Positions 1 through 6,202 of a DNA stretch of 7,929 nt are shown piece after piece; positions within the stretch are counted from its first letter, which is position 1, and every line of letters begins with the position of its first letter. The stretch is from Sphingobacterium sp. UBA4616. GTDB taxonomy: Bacteria > Bacteroidota > Bacteroidia > Sphingobacteriales > Sphingobacteriaceae. The notes below the pieces were generated by a model that saw only the letters and a program-made list of their open reading frames with translations, was not told the DNA's origin and made no database searches. The position numbers and the translations under genes were made by a program. Location of the stretch: contig DGIS01000006.1 in NCBI GenBank assembly GCA_002386525.1, forward strand, positions 1,144 to 9,072. Reading direction: 5' to 3'.

Positions 1-549
1 GATATAAAAGAATTGAATGGCTATAATGATGTTTCTCTTTATTTTGGACAGCAGATTGATCTGGCAAGTTGGTTCTCCATCACCGAAACGGCAAAGAAAC
101 CACGAACATTACTGGCTATCAATATGGAAAAGATTGCTTTTACAGTGGATATGGACTTACCTGCCGAAGGAACTTTTAACACAAATAAAGAGCTTCTCAA
201 TAAATACGATATAAATGACCTCATTTATATCAATACACTTTCTTTCGGAAGAAAAGCCGTTGTTATCGTCGAATCGGACTTAGCTGGTACATTGGTCAAA
301 GAAGCGTTATCCGCTCAGCTTAAAGGGAACAAGCTTGCTGATAAAGAAAGAGCTGTTCTCGCAAACTGCAATTATCATGTTGCTTTCCTTGGAGGGCGGC
401 ACACTGATTTAGATTTCAGTGCCGGACCACTATTGCAACAACTAATAAATTATATTGACACCACGTTGGATGTAAACAATTACGGAGATCCTATTACTTA
501 TAAGGCCGCTTATTTAAAGAATCACCAAATTTTTTATAATTCATATTAA
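1..549 (+). CDS. CDC-like (CDCL) pore-forming protein, short form, 5'-truncated by window edge
   Basis: The reading frame is open from base 1 and carries 182 codons; the first in-frame start-like codon (TTG at 13) falls inside the domain, so the true start lies upstream of the window. The protein belongs to the thiol-activated cytolysin / CDC family by collinear landmarks: an FGQQIDLASWFS segment, then IAFTVDMDLP (matching the CDC strand IFYTVSVDAP), then YINTLSFGR (the family's core YVxSVxYGR motif), then VVIVES, an FLGG stretch, and YGDPITYKAAYL near the end. It stops just after that point, so it has no C-terminal membrane-binding domain 4 and is a short form, like the third gene. The core motif is degenerate compared with the two downstream paralogues (I for V, T-L for S-V, F for Y, and no preceding Pro). 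The gene sits 37 bp upstream of the next one on the same strand, which suggests one operon. Whether it forms pores, assists, or blocks its partners cannot be told from sequence. Confidence 0.85.
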   Translation, partial: DIKELNGYNDVSLYFGQQIDLASWFSITETAKKPRTLLAINMEKIAFTVDMDLPAEGTFNTNKELLNKYDINDLIYINTLSFGRKAVVIVESDLAGTLVKEALSAQLKGNKLADKERAVLANCNYHVAFLGGRHTDLDFSAGPLLQQLINYIDTTLDVNNYGDPITYKAAYLKNHQIFYNSY

Positions 550-586
550 CCATTTTTTTGTTTCTTATTTAACCTATTTTTTAATC

Positions 587-2176
587 ATGAAAGTTTTCAG
601 GACCTTTTGTGGTGCACTTATATTTTTCATAATTGCATCCTGTAACAAGGATAATCTATCCATTCATACCGAGAATAGTCAGGTGCCGAATGCGAGTGTA
701 CGCAAGCCATATCAAATCAAAATAGACTCGTCATATGCTTATCAAGGTGATTCTTTATATAAAGTCATGGCACGGGAATACAGTAGCCGTTCTGAATCAA
801 ATGTTAAAAATAACCAGAGTAACGCTCTTTTTGCAAAGAAAGCGACTATAGCAGGGATGACACCTGAGGACGAAGCTTTTTTCTCAAAAAGACATACGGT
901 AAAAAGTACTGAAGCAATGTTGTATCAGGGGAAAAACTTTATTTTTCCAGGGGCAATTTTGGAAGGGAATAGTATATCCAAACAGGTATATAATCCTATT
1001 TTCCTTGCGAATAGAAAACCGATAACAGTTTCAATGAGCTTGACTCACACTACCCCTAAGCCGACAAGCCGCATCATTACAAATCCGACATACTCTAAGC
1101 TGGATGATTACGTCAAAGAAATGGCTATTGGCGGAAGTTTTAAGCAGAACGAAAAATTTATGTTTCAATATAGGCGTTTTACTTTTTATGATGAGATCAA
1201 AGAGGCATTTGGTACCGACGTCAATACACAAAGATTGTTCTCCTCGAAGAGTGAGAACAGCAGTACGGAATCTCACAAAATATTGCAGTCTACCGGACTT
1301 TATGTGAAATTCTTTCAGGGTAGTTTTACTGTAAATATGGATATAGCACCATTAGCAGATCAGCCGATCCAAGGTACTTCTGGTGAAACACCTGTTTATG
1401 TCAACTCAGTTACTTATGGCAGAATGGGAATACTCGTTATTGAAACAGATAAAGAGTATCAGTTTGCCGAAACGTGTATAAGAAAAGAATTTGACCGAAT
1501 CTTCTATAACAAAACAGAAACTTTAACAACTGAGGAAAGGAAATTTTTTGACGAGACATCGTTTAAAGTCCTTATTATGGGAGCGGATAGCGATTATACG
1601 GTACAGACTTTTAAAGGGTATTCTTATTTTCTGAATTTGATCTACAACTCAAAGTTTACCGAAACAAGTTTTGGTGTTCCTATTGCGTGTTCATTTTCAG
1701 ATGCAAATACACATCAATTGGTTGAAACAGAATTTGTAAATACGTCATTTGTAGAGCCCTTATATGTAAAAGTAAACAGAGAGAATAGTGTCTATGAACC
1801 GGATGCATCGAGCAACAATTATCGTTCTAGCGCCAATATTGTTTTAAACTTCTTTAAGGATAGAGAAAAGACTAAACCTGCTTATCCCTATACTGACATC
1901 TATTTTGAGGTGCAAAAAAATGAGAATAAATGTATCTATACGCCCAATCAAAACAATTGGCCTGAAATTTTGATGGATTGCCAGAGCAGTTCCGATCTCT
2001 TAAAACTAAGAAATATTAATCTTTCAAACAGACTGGTTGTGGGTACCGAATTCTCCTCTTATGAAAGTAATGGCCCCGAACCCATGCCAGATGAACCCAG
2101 ACGATATTGGGAAGCAACAGATTATCAATTAAATTACAACTTAAGGTCAAGTCCATTTTTTATTACTGTCTATTAA
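587..2176 (+). CDS. CDC-like pore-forming lipoprotein, long form (CDCL-L)
   Basis: This 529 aa protein has a type II signal peptide: hydrophobic residues 9-18, lipobox IASC with Cys19, then NKDN, whose charge is compatible with a Bacteroidota surface-export signal. The mature part follows the CDC plan: IFPGAILEGN (about 119-128, compare YPGALLLAN in Gram-positive CDCs), RKPITVSMSL (143-152), NPTYSKLDDYV (166-176), a helical/transmembrane-hairpin region (about 185-235), FTVNMDIAP (247-255), and the core motif TPVYVNSVTYGR (268-279), followed by ILVIETD, VLIMGAD (328-334) and FGVPIACSF (362-370). Residues from about 390 (PLYVKVNRENSV) form an additional beta-rich domain of about 140 residues in the place of CDC domain 4. 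It contains Cys449 and Cys465 and a Pro-rich turn at 497-504, but no ECTGLAWEWWR undecapeptide, so cholesterol binding is not expected. By established work on Bacteroidota CDCLs (recalled), long and short forms act together as an antibacterial pore. The next gene follows after 15 bp. Confidence 0.9.
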   Translation: MKVFRTFCGALIFFIIASCNKDNLSIHTENSQVPNASVRKPYQIKIDSSYAYQGDSLYKVMAREYSSRSESNVKNNQSNALFAKKATIAGMTPEDEAFFSKRHTVKSTEAMLYQGKNFIFPGAILEGNSISKQVYNPIFLANRKPITVSMSLTHTTPKPTSRIITNPTYSKLDDYVKEMAIGGSFKQNEKFMFQYRRFTFYDEIKEAFGTDVNTQRLFSSKSENSSTESHKILQSTGLYVKFFQGSFTVNMDIAPLADQPIQGTSGETPVYVNSVTYGRMGILVIETDKEYQFAETCIRKEFDRIFYNKTETLTTEERKFFDETSFKVLIMGADSDYTVQTFKGYSYFLNLIYNSKFTETSFGVPIACSFSDANTHQLVETEFVNTSFVEPLYVKVNRENSVYEPDASSNNYRSSANIVLNFFKDREKTKPAYPYTDIYFEVQKNENKCIYTPNQNNWPEILMDCQSSSDLLKLRNINLSNRLVVGTEFSSYESNGPEPMPDEPRRYWEATDYQLNYNLRSSPFFITVY

Positions 2177-2191
2177 ATTAAATATAACATT

Positions 2192-3262
2192 ATGAAACAG
2201 ATTTTTAAATTAATTTATGCTGTACCTATTCTCCTTTATTCATGTAATAAGGAAGGAGCAAATCGTCTTGATACAGCTCATGTAACCCAAGAAGGTGTTG
2301 CCAAAAAAGACAAAGGTCAATGGGATAAAGTTTATACCATTAAAGATGGAAAAGAAATTGATATAACTCCTTCAGCAAATCCTAAACTTCGTGCTTCTGC
2401 AAGTACCGCTAATGTCGAACAATTTTATGAGATAGCAACATTGGCCCCCAATTACATATTTTTAGGCTCAGTACTTACTGCCCAATCAATAAATAGCGGT
2501 TTGTATGAACCTGTAGGTTATACCAGTTTATTAAAGCCGAAGGTTACGGCTTCATTTTCACTGCCAGTACGATCTAAGGAGATTTCTCCAACTCGCTCAG
2601 GTCTAAATAATGCTGTTATTGATGCTATCGGAGATAAAGATTTCAGCGGAAGACAATCACAGGTCTTTACATACAAAATGAAACAGATAGATTACTATAA
2701 AGAAGCTAAGCTTGCTTTTGGAGCTAATATAAATATCGCCTCTGTTTTTTCAATGAGCGCATTAGTCGCCAGCGGCAAAATTCTGCAAACCTCTGCGCTA
2801 GTCTGTGATTTTAGCCAGACTTATTTTAACGTATCAATGGATATACCAGATGACGGAAATATTTTTAAAGATGAGCCAACCAGACAGGGATTTTTAGCGA
2901 AGAATCCGGTGTATGTTAATTCAGTTAACTATGGGCGCAAAGGGATAATTCTAGTAGAATCATCAGTAAACTACAGTGAGTTATCTGTAGCTGTACGTGC
3001 GGCGTTTACGGCAGGTATAGTAAATGGTTCTGTATCCTTAGACGCGAATACAAAAAAGATTCTATCCGAAGCTCAAATCACGATCTGTATCATAGGAGGA
3101 AGTGGCCAAGATGCTGTCCGTACGGTTAAAGGGTTTGATGAATTTCAGAACTTCATTATAAATGGTGGAGTCTATACTACGGATGTGTATGGCGTTCCTA
3201 TTTCTTTTGGCGGTGCATATGCGTCGACAAACGGAATGTTCCAGACAGAATTCGAACTGTAA
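2192..3262 (+). CDS. CDC-like pore-forming lipoprotein, short form (CDCL-S)
   Basis: A 356 aa predicted lipoprotein: hydrophobic segment 7-16, lipobox LYSC with Cys18, then NKEG, nearly the same post-cysteine pattern as the upstream long form. The CDC landmarks are in order: YIFLGSVL (88-95), a SFSLPV strand (121-126), a likely transmembrane-hairpin/helix region (about 145-200) rich in Ala, Ser and Gly near SVFSMSALVASG (184-195), FNVSMDIPDDG (212-222), the core motif NPVYVNSVNYGR (238-249), IILVESS, ITICIIGG (296-303), TVKGFDEFQNFI (311-322) and YGVPISFGGAY (333-343). It ends at 356 with no domain-4-like extension. It is the last gene of the CDCL run: 15 bp after the long form, with a strong terminator 20 bp beyond its stop. 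The likely role, inferred from the known two-component systems, is the short partner that oligomerises with the long form in a membrane pore. The target cell is unknown. Confidence 0.9.
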   Translation: MKQIFKLIYAVPILLYSCNKEGANRLDTAHVTQEGVAKKDKGQWDKVYTIKDGKEIDITPSANPKLRASASTANVEQFYEIATLAPNYIFLGSVLTAQSINSGLYEPVGYTSLLKPKVTASFSLPVRSKEISPTRSGLNNAVIDAIGDKDFSGRQSQVFTYKMKQIDYYKEAKLAFGANINIASVFSMSALVASGKILQTSALVCDFSQTYFNVSMDIPDDGNIFKDEPTRQGFLAKNPVYVNSVNYGRKGIILVESSVNYSELSVAVRAAFTAGIVNGSVSLDANTKKILSEAQITICIIGGSGQDAVRTVKGFDEFQNFIINGGVYTTDVYGVPISFGGAYASTNGMFQTEFEL

Positions 3263-3282
3263 AAAAATATATAGTGTTTTGG

Positions 3283-3309
3283 AGCCACGTCGGGTGATGT
3301 GGCTTTTTT
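3283..3309 (+). terminator. Intrinsic terminator of the CDCL operon
   Basis: A 9-bp stem, AGCCACGTC (3283-3291) with GATGTGGCT (3296-3304), contains one G-T wobble and a GGGT loop, and runs straight into six T (3304-3309). It lies 20 bp after the stop of the short CDCL gene. The stem and flank are nearly repeated at 5623-5645 and resemble 5769-5794. Confidence 0.9.
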
Positions 3310-3315
3310 ACGTCA

Positions 3316-3343
3316 AAAGGGCCTGATTCTCATCAGACCCTTT
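3316..3343. repeat. Inverted repeat (12-bp stem, one mismatch), possible minus-strand terminator
   Basis: AAAGGGCCTGAT (3316-3327) pairs with ATCAGACCCTTT (3332-3343) around a TCTC loop, with a single C/A mismatch. It begins 6 bp after the T-run of the preceding terminator. On the minus strand the stem ends in TTTT, so it could stop transcripts coming from the convergent 425 aa gene, although that gene ends 270 bp away. On the plus strand it could act as a back-up terminator, but only TTTC follows. Confidence 0.55.
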
Positions 3344-3614
3344 CTCTTAGCGTTTACTTGTACAGTAATTTTTATGTTTCCTATCGTTTCCTCTTTTTTG
3401 TTTCGTCATCCAATGTTTTTAAAGACTATTGGATTTTCACTGTACGACGCCAATTTTTATGTTGAACCTTTCTTTCGAAAGGCAGCTTGTAGCCGTTTTG
3501 TATTATAAGAACAACGGCTATTTGAAAATAGTTTTATTGGAATAAATTTTTTTGATAAATTGTATAGGCTTATTTATACTGTATGAAGATCTTGCCTTCC
3601 TTTTTCATTTCAAT

Positions 3615-4892
3615 TTATTTCTCCCATTCGTTTCTGTCTGGATACATCTTGAGATCTTTGAATTCGTCAAAATCATTAAATAATTTAATACCTTTTAACA
3701 AATGAGTTCCATCTCGATCGGATTGCTTGAATGCTATTAATGCAAAGCGTTGATCGATCTTTTTACTTTGTATTTCAAATAAAACCTGAGATGAATTAAC
3801 ATTTATGCAAAAGGCTGAAACTGTGGCTCCTTTTAAAATAGTGTTCGTAGAATGGCTCCGTAAATAATCGACTATAGATCCTGATGAATCGATTTCTTTA
3901 TACAGCATATCTTCGAAAGCTAATTTTTTCTCAATTGATATTGCTTCCCAAGGATATTCTACAAAGGCTGTTGTAGGATTTTCGATAATAAAATCCTCAA
4001 TTATTTTAGTGTCAACTCCCGCTAGGTGGATTCTTTTAGGTTCTTCTGGCAATTCCTCACTATCTTCTATCATTATACCTCCTGTGGGAAATAAAAACAG
4101 TCCATTTTCGAGTTGAATATTTAATCTTAAGGCCAGCCATTCTTTTAAATTCTGACCATTTGTATTTAAAAATTCCTGGGCGTGCTGCTGAATCTGTGCG
4201 AAATATGTTTGATTGGGGTTAAAGTATCCATATAGGCCTCCCATAGAAAAATCCCCAACTTCTAGTTGTGCTGACCCTATGATTTTATCATAGGAATAGA
4301 TGATAGCCGTTGTATAATCCGCTGCTTTTTTAGAAATAGTATTTCCATCAAATCCGATAGCATAAAAAATTGATTGGAAGTCAACCAGTTGTATACTTTT
4401 CGGTAATACTGTCACTTCTTGATGGCCATTATTATTTACCCAGATATCGTGTCCTCCAAATCGCCATTTTATTTCTCCGAGTTTTGTTATTCTTGTGATT
4501 TCGAGTTCACCATGAACGAGCAGATCATCTTCTAATTTCTGAACACTGAAATTCGTTATATGATCTACTTGTCCTGTCCATTTGAGTGTTAAGTCTGGTA
4601 TATTTAAATAATACAGTTTATTCCCCGCGCAAATATAAAGCACACTTTCCTCGATTATAAAGGAGGATTCGCTCAATCCTGTGAAAACCCCTGTATCACA
4701 AAGAATGGCACTAGCCACTTCATCTTGACCATGATTTACTAAAATGGCAACATTAGATACGTTGCTATATCGATCACAAGAATCATCAACATATACCTGT
4801 TTGTAGCGTCTGAGATTATCGGCAGACTCAACTGTATATTGGTGATCGGTATAGATTAATATTTTATAGTGTTGATGGTAAATTTCAATCAT
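3615..4892 (-). CDS. Unrecognised 425 aa protein with propeller-like repeats in its N-terminal half
   Basis: The gene starts at the ATG at 4892 and ends with TAA at 3615. There is no signal peptide, lipobox or membrane segment, so it is probably cytoplasmic. Residues about 78-189 contain three blade-like repeats of the form hydrophobic strand, Leu-Tyr-x-Leu, Leu-x-x-x-Trp: LYYLNIPDLTLKW (93-105), LEITRITKLGEIKWRF (130-145) and a weaker IFYAIGFDGNTISKK (175-189). These resemble PQQ/WD-type beta-propeller blades, but too few are visible for a closed propeller. The second half (about 215-425) begins with GGLYGYFNPNQTYF and contains LENGLFLFPTGGIMIED, and I do not recognise it. Its composition (acidic, Ile- and Asp-rich) recalls immunity proteins of polymorphic toxin loci, but that is only an impression. 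It faces the CDCL operon tail to tail and is unlikely to be co-transcribed with it. No clear promoter was found upstream. Confidence 0.8.
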   Translation of the reverse strand: MIEIYHQHYKILIYTDHQYTVESADNLRRYKQVYVDDSCDRYSNVSNVAILVNHGQDEVASAILCDTGVFTGLSESSFIIEESVLYICAGNKLYYLNIPDLTLKWTGQVDHITNFSVQKLEDDLLVHGELEITRITKLGEIKWRFGGHDIWVNNNGHQEVTVLPKSIQLVDFQSIFYAIGFDGNTISKKAADYTTAIIYSYDKIIGSAQLEVGDFSMGGLYGYFNPNQTYFAQIQQHAQEFLNTNGQNLKEWLALRLNIQLENGLFLFPTGGIMIEDSEELPEEPKRIHLAGVDTKIIEDFIIENPTTAFVEYPWEAISIEKKLAFEDMLYKEIDSSGSIVDYLRSHSTNTILKGATVSAFCINVNSSQVLFEIQSKKIDQRFALIAFKQSDRDGTHLLKGIKLFNDFDEFKDLKMYPDRNEWEK

Positions 4893-5053
4893 TTGGACTT
4901 GTGGAAGCTTTTGCTATTAAAGATAGCTGTTATAGTCTGATTATCGAAAATTCAATGCGTTATTCTAAGCCTTTTCACCTCTCTATTTCTGCCATTCACC
5001 GAGTTTTCTAGAGCGTTGGTCTAAAGCCCGTATGCTAGGCGCCTAATGTGTTG

Positions 5054-5061
5054 TAGTTTTG
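5054..5061 (+). promoter_or_regulatory. Putative Bacteroidota -7 promoter element (TAGTTTTG)
   Basis: The sequence matches the TAnnTTTG consensus of the Bacteroidota housekeeping sigma factor exactly. It lies 47 bp before the ATG at 5109, giving a leader of roughly 40 nt. A -33 TTG at the usual 19-21 bp spacing is not visible, so the promoter is only partly supported. Confidence 0.4.
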
Positions 5062-5108
5062 AGTCAACAAATAAGAACAAAAAACTAACATAATAAAATA
5101 AAGACATT

Positions 5109-5555
5109 ATGAGAACGCTAGTAAAAACATTCGCAGCAGCAGCTTTAATCGCAGTATCAACTTTCGCTATGGCAGCTGATGGACCTGGAGCAAAAGTAAC
5201 AAAAGCAAACGTTAACTTGTCCACAGCAGATTTGGCACTCGATCACTATGTTGCGGTCACTACGGAGGGAGAATCAGCAGGAGTAGAGCAGTTATTCGCC
5301 GACGATTTCAGCCAAAAGATCCAAGCTACCAATGCACAGTCTAACAGCCGTAGTGCCGTAGTTAAACTATTGAAAAAGCAAAAAGGCGAAAAGCTGAACT
5401 GTACAGTAAGCACTGATATCATCGAGGAATCGGCAGACTATATGGTTGCTAAAGTAACTTTGAAATTTGAGGATTTCACCAAGACAGATTTAGTCACTTT
5501 GGATCGCGTGGGCAATGACTGGAAAGTTTCCAAATCGATCAATTCGTATAAATAG
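5109..5555 (+). CDS. Secreted NTF2-like / putative lumazine-binding-family small protein
   Basis: This 148 aa protein has a clear Sec signal peptide: basic start MRTLVK, an Ala-rich core (9-20) and an AMA cleavage site before Ala23 or Asp24. There is no lipobox cysteine, so the mature protein of about 125 aa is expected to be soluble in the periplasm or outside the cell. Residues 39-146 match the pattern of the SnoaL/NTF2-like cone fold seen in putative lumazine-binding (DUF3828/PF12893-like) proteins: helix DLALDHYVAV, LFADDF (62-67), a SAVVKLLKKQ helix, paired strands with VAKVTLKFED (113-122), and a closing LDRVGNDWKVSKSINSY. No catalytic residues can be assigned, and family members have diverse or unknown roles. 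The leader is A-rich (AATAAAGACATT before ATG), normal for the phylum. It appears monocistronic, followed by a hairpin and a terminator. Confidence 0.85.
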   Translation: MRTLVKTFAAAALIAVSTFAMAADGPGAKVTKANVNLSTADLALDHYVAVTTEGESAGVEQLFADDFSQKIQATNAQSNSRSAVVKLLKKQKGEKLNCTVSTDIIEESADYMVAKVTLKFEDFTKTDLVTLDRVGNDWKVSKSINSYK

Positions 5556-5564
5556 AATTTTACA

Positions 5565-5602
5565 ACTGGTGGTTTGCCGCAAATAAATGACAAACCACTA
5601 GT
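5565..5602 (+). repeat. Long hairpin after the NTF2-like gene
   Basis: ACTGGTGGTTTG (5565-5576) pairs with CAAACCACTAGT (5591-5602) over 12 bp with one G-T wobble and a 14-nt loop, beginning 9 bp after the stop codon. No T-run follows, so it is more likely an mRNA 3'-end protecting structure or a decayed terminator than a working intrinsic terminator. Confidence 0.6.
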
Positions 5603-5622
5603 GAATCATATGTTTATGAAGA

Positions 5623-5645
5623 CCACGTCGAGAGATGTGGCTTTT
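5623..5645 (+). terminator. Intrinsic terminator after the NTF2-like gene
   Basis: CCACGTC (5623-5629) pairs with GATGTGG (5634-5640) around a GAGA (GNRA-type) loop and is followed by CTTTT. It is nearly identical to the CDCL-operon terminator at 3283-3309, including the ACGT just after the T-run. It differs mainly at the loop and at the stem base, where A replaces G at 5622. Confidence 0.8.
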
Positions 5646-5768
5646 ACGTTTCTCTTAATATTTTCTTGTTTAGCAATTATTAAACAGACCCATGGTTTTC
5701 AAAAAGCCAATGTTGTTATGCTGGGGGATACCTTATTCACCTAATGCCTTGATATATATATGTTGTAG

Positions 5769-5794
5769 AGCCATATCGGGAGATATGGCTTTTT
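5769..5794 (+). terminator. Intrinsic terminator, third member of the same stem family
   Basis: AGCCATATC (5769-5777) pairs perfectly with GATATGGCT (5782-5790) around a GGGA (GNRA-type) loop and is followed by five T (5790-5794). No gene lies between this terminator and the previous one 123 bp upstream, so what it terminates is unclear. It does insulate the mazG-like gene, which starts 67 bp later. Confidence 0.85.
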
Positions 5795-5861
5795 CCTTTC
5801 ATTCCTAAACAATATTTCGGATATTTGGACAAAGGCCAGTTTTTAGTTAAAGGATTTTATT

Positions 5862-6192
5862 ATGTCGGATATTCAGCAGTTAATAGCACAGATCAGAGCA
5901 TTCAGAGATGCGAGAGATTGGGGAACAGTTTCACAATTCTAAGGACCTCGCAGTTGCATTGAGCATTGAAGCGTCTGAGCTTCTGGAACTTTTTCTGTGG
6001 AAAGGAAATGAAGATGCCAATCCTGACAAGTTGAAAAATGAGCTTGCCGATGTACTCATGTATGCGCTATTGCTTGCCGATAAGCACGGCCTTGATGTTA
6101 AGGAGATCGTGGAGGACAAGATGAAACTCAACAATGAAAAATATCCTGTAGAAAAAGCCAAGGGAACTGCTAAAAAGTATAATGAACTGTAA
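5862..6192 (+). pseudogene. MazG-like nucleotide pyrophosphohydrolase, frameshifted by one extra G
   Basis: Translation from the ATG at 5862 begins MSDIQQLIAQIRAFRDARDW, then leaves the family pattern and stops at 5940-5942. The continuation is in another frame from about 5924: EQFHNSKDLAVALSIEASEL and onwards to the stop at 6192. Removing one G from the GGGG run at 5920-5923 joins the two as RDWEQFHNSKD and gives a 109 aa protein, the usual length for small all-alpha NTP pyrophosphohydrolases of the MazG/RS21-C6 group. In the restored numbering the Mg-binding ExxE...ExxD motif is complete (Glu36/Glu39 and Glu60/Asp63), followed by the typical KYPVEKAKGTAKKYNEL tail. Such enzymes hydrolyse (d)NTPs or modified nucleotides to monophosphates. 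The ATG at 5908 could still give a 94 aa protein with all catalytic residues but without the first helix. The break may be a real mutation or a homopolymer sequencing error. Confidence 0.85.
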
Positions 6193-6202
6193 TTAATAAC
6201 GC

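Larger units (their letters stand above)
3263..3614. other. Gene-free stretch between convergent genes
   Basis: After the terminator (3283-3309) and the second inverted repeat (3316-3343) I see no credible gene. Two further small inverted repeats are present: CCTTTC/GAAAGG with a 4-nt loop (3467-3482) and TAGCCGTT/AACGGCTA (3490-3497 with 3513-3520, 15-nt loop). Neither is followed by a clear T-run on either strand, so their role is unknown. An open frame at 3299-3508 starts inside the terminator and looks like chance. Confidence 0.6.
5556..5861. other. Gene-free stretch with hairpin and two terminators
   Basis: The stretch contains the hairpin at 5565-5602 and the terminators at 5623-5645 and 5769-5794. 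Between the terminators (5646-5768) there is a small inverted repeat, TGTTTA/TAAACA (5667-5672 with 5681-5686), and an AT-repeat (TATATATAT near 5753-5761), but no believable coding frame. The one small open frame, starting at 5692, runs straight through the terminator hairpin. The last 67 bp before 5862 form the leader of the mazG-like gene, with AAAGGA about 8 bp before its start. Confidence 0.6.

Noticed and set aside
1031..1307. Open frames in other frames and on the minus strand inside the long CDCL gene
   Set aside because: They overlap a protein with continuous family similarity and show no motif of their own.
1736..2176. A cholesterol-recognition undecapeptide in the long CDCL
   Set aside because: The two tryptophans in this domain (residues 458 and 508) are isolated, and nothing resembles ECTGLAWEWWR.
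3299..3508. Plus-strand open frame of 69 codons
   Set aside because: It starts within the T-run side of the CDCL terminator, crosses two inverted repeats and has no ribosome-binding context; the sequence looks like chance.
5021..5224. Minus-strand open frame over the start of the NTF2-like gene
   Set aside because: It is antisense to a clear signal peptide and covers the promoter region; a mirror of the Ala-rich coding sequence.
5109..5555. NTF2-like secreted protein as the CDCL immunity protein
   Set aside because: It has a signal peptidase I site rather than a lipobox, lies beyond a convergent gene with its own promoter and terminator, and belongs to a widespread unrelated fold family.
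5692..5808. Small plus-strand open frame of 38 codons between the two terminators
   Set aside because: It runs through the terminator hairpin at 5769-5794 and has no family resemblance or leader support.
5918..5942. Programmed ribosomal frameshift in the mazG-like gene
   Set aside because: There is no slippery heptamer, no stimulatory hairpin just downstream, and no precedent in the family; a one-base insertion in a homopolymer is simpler.
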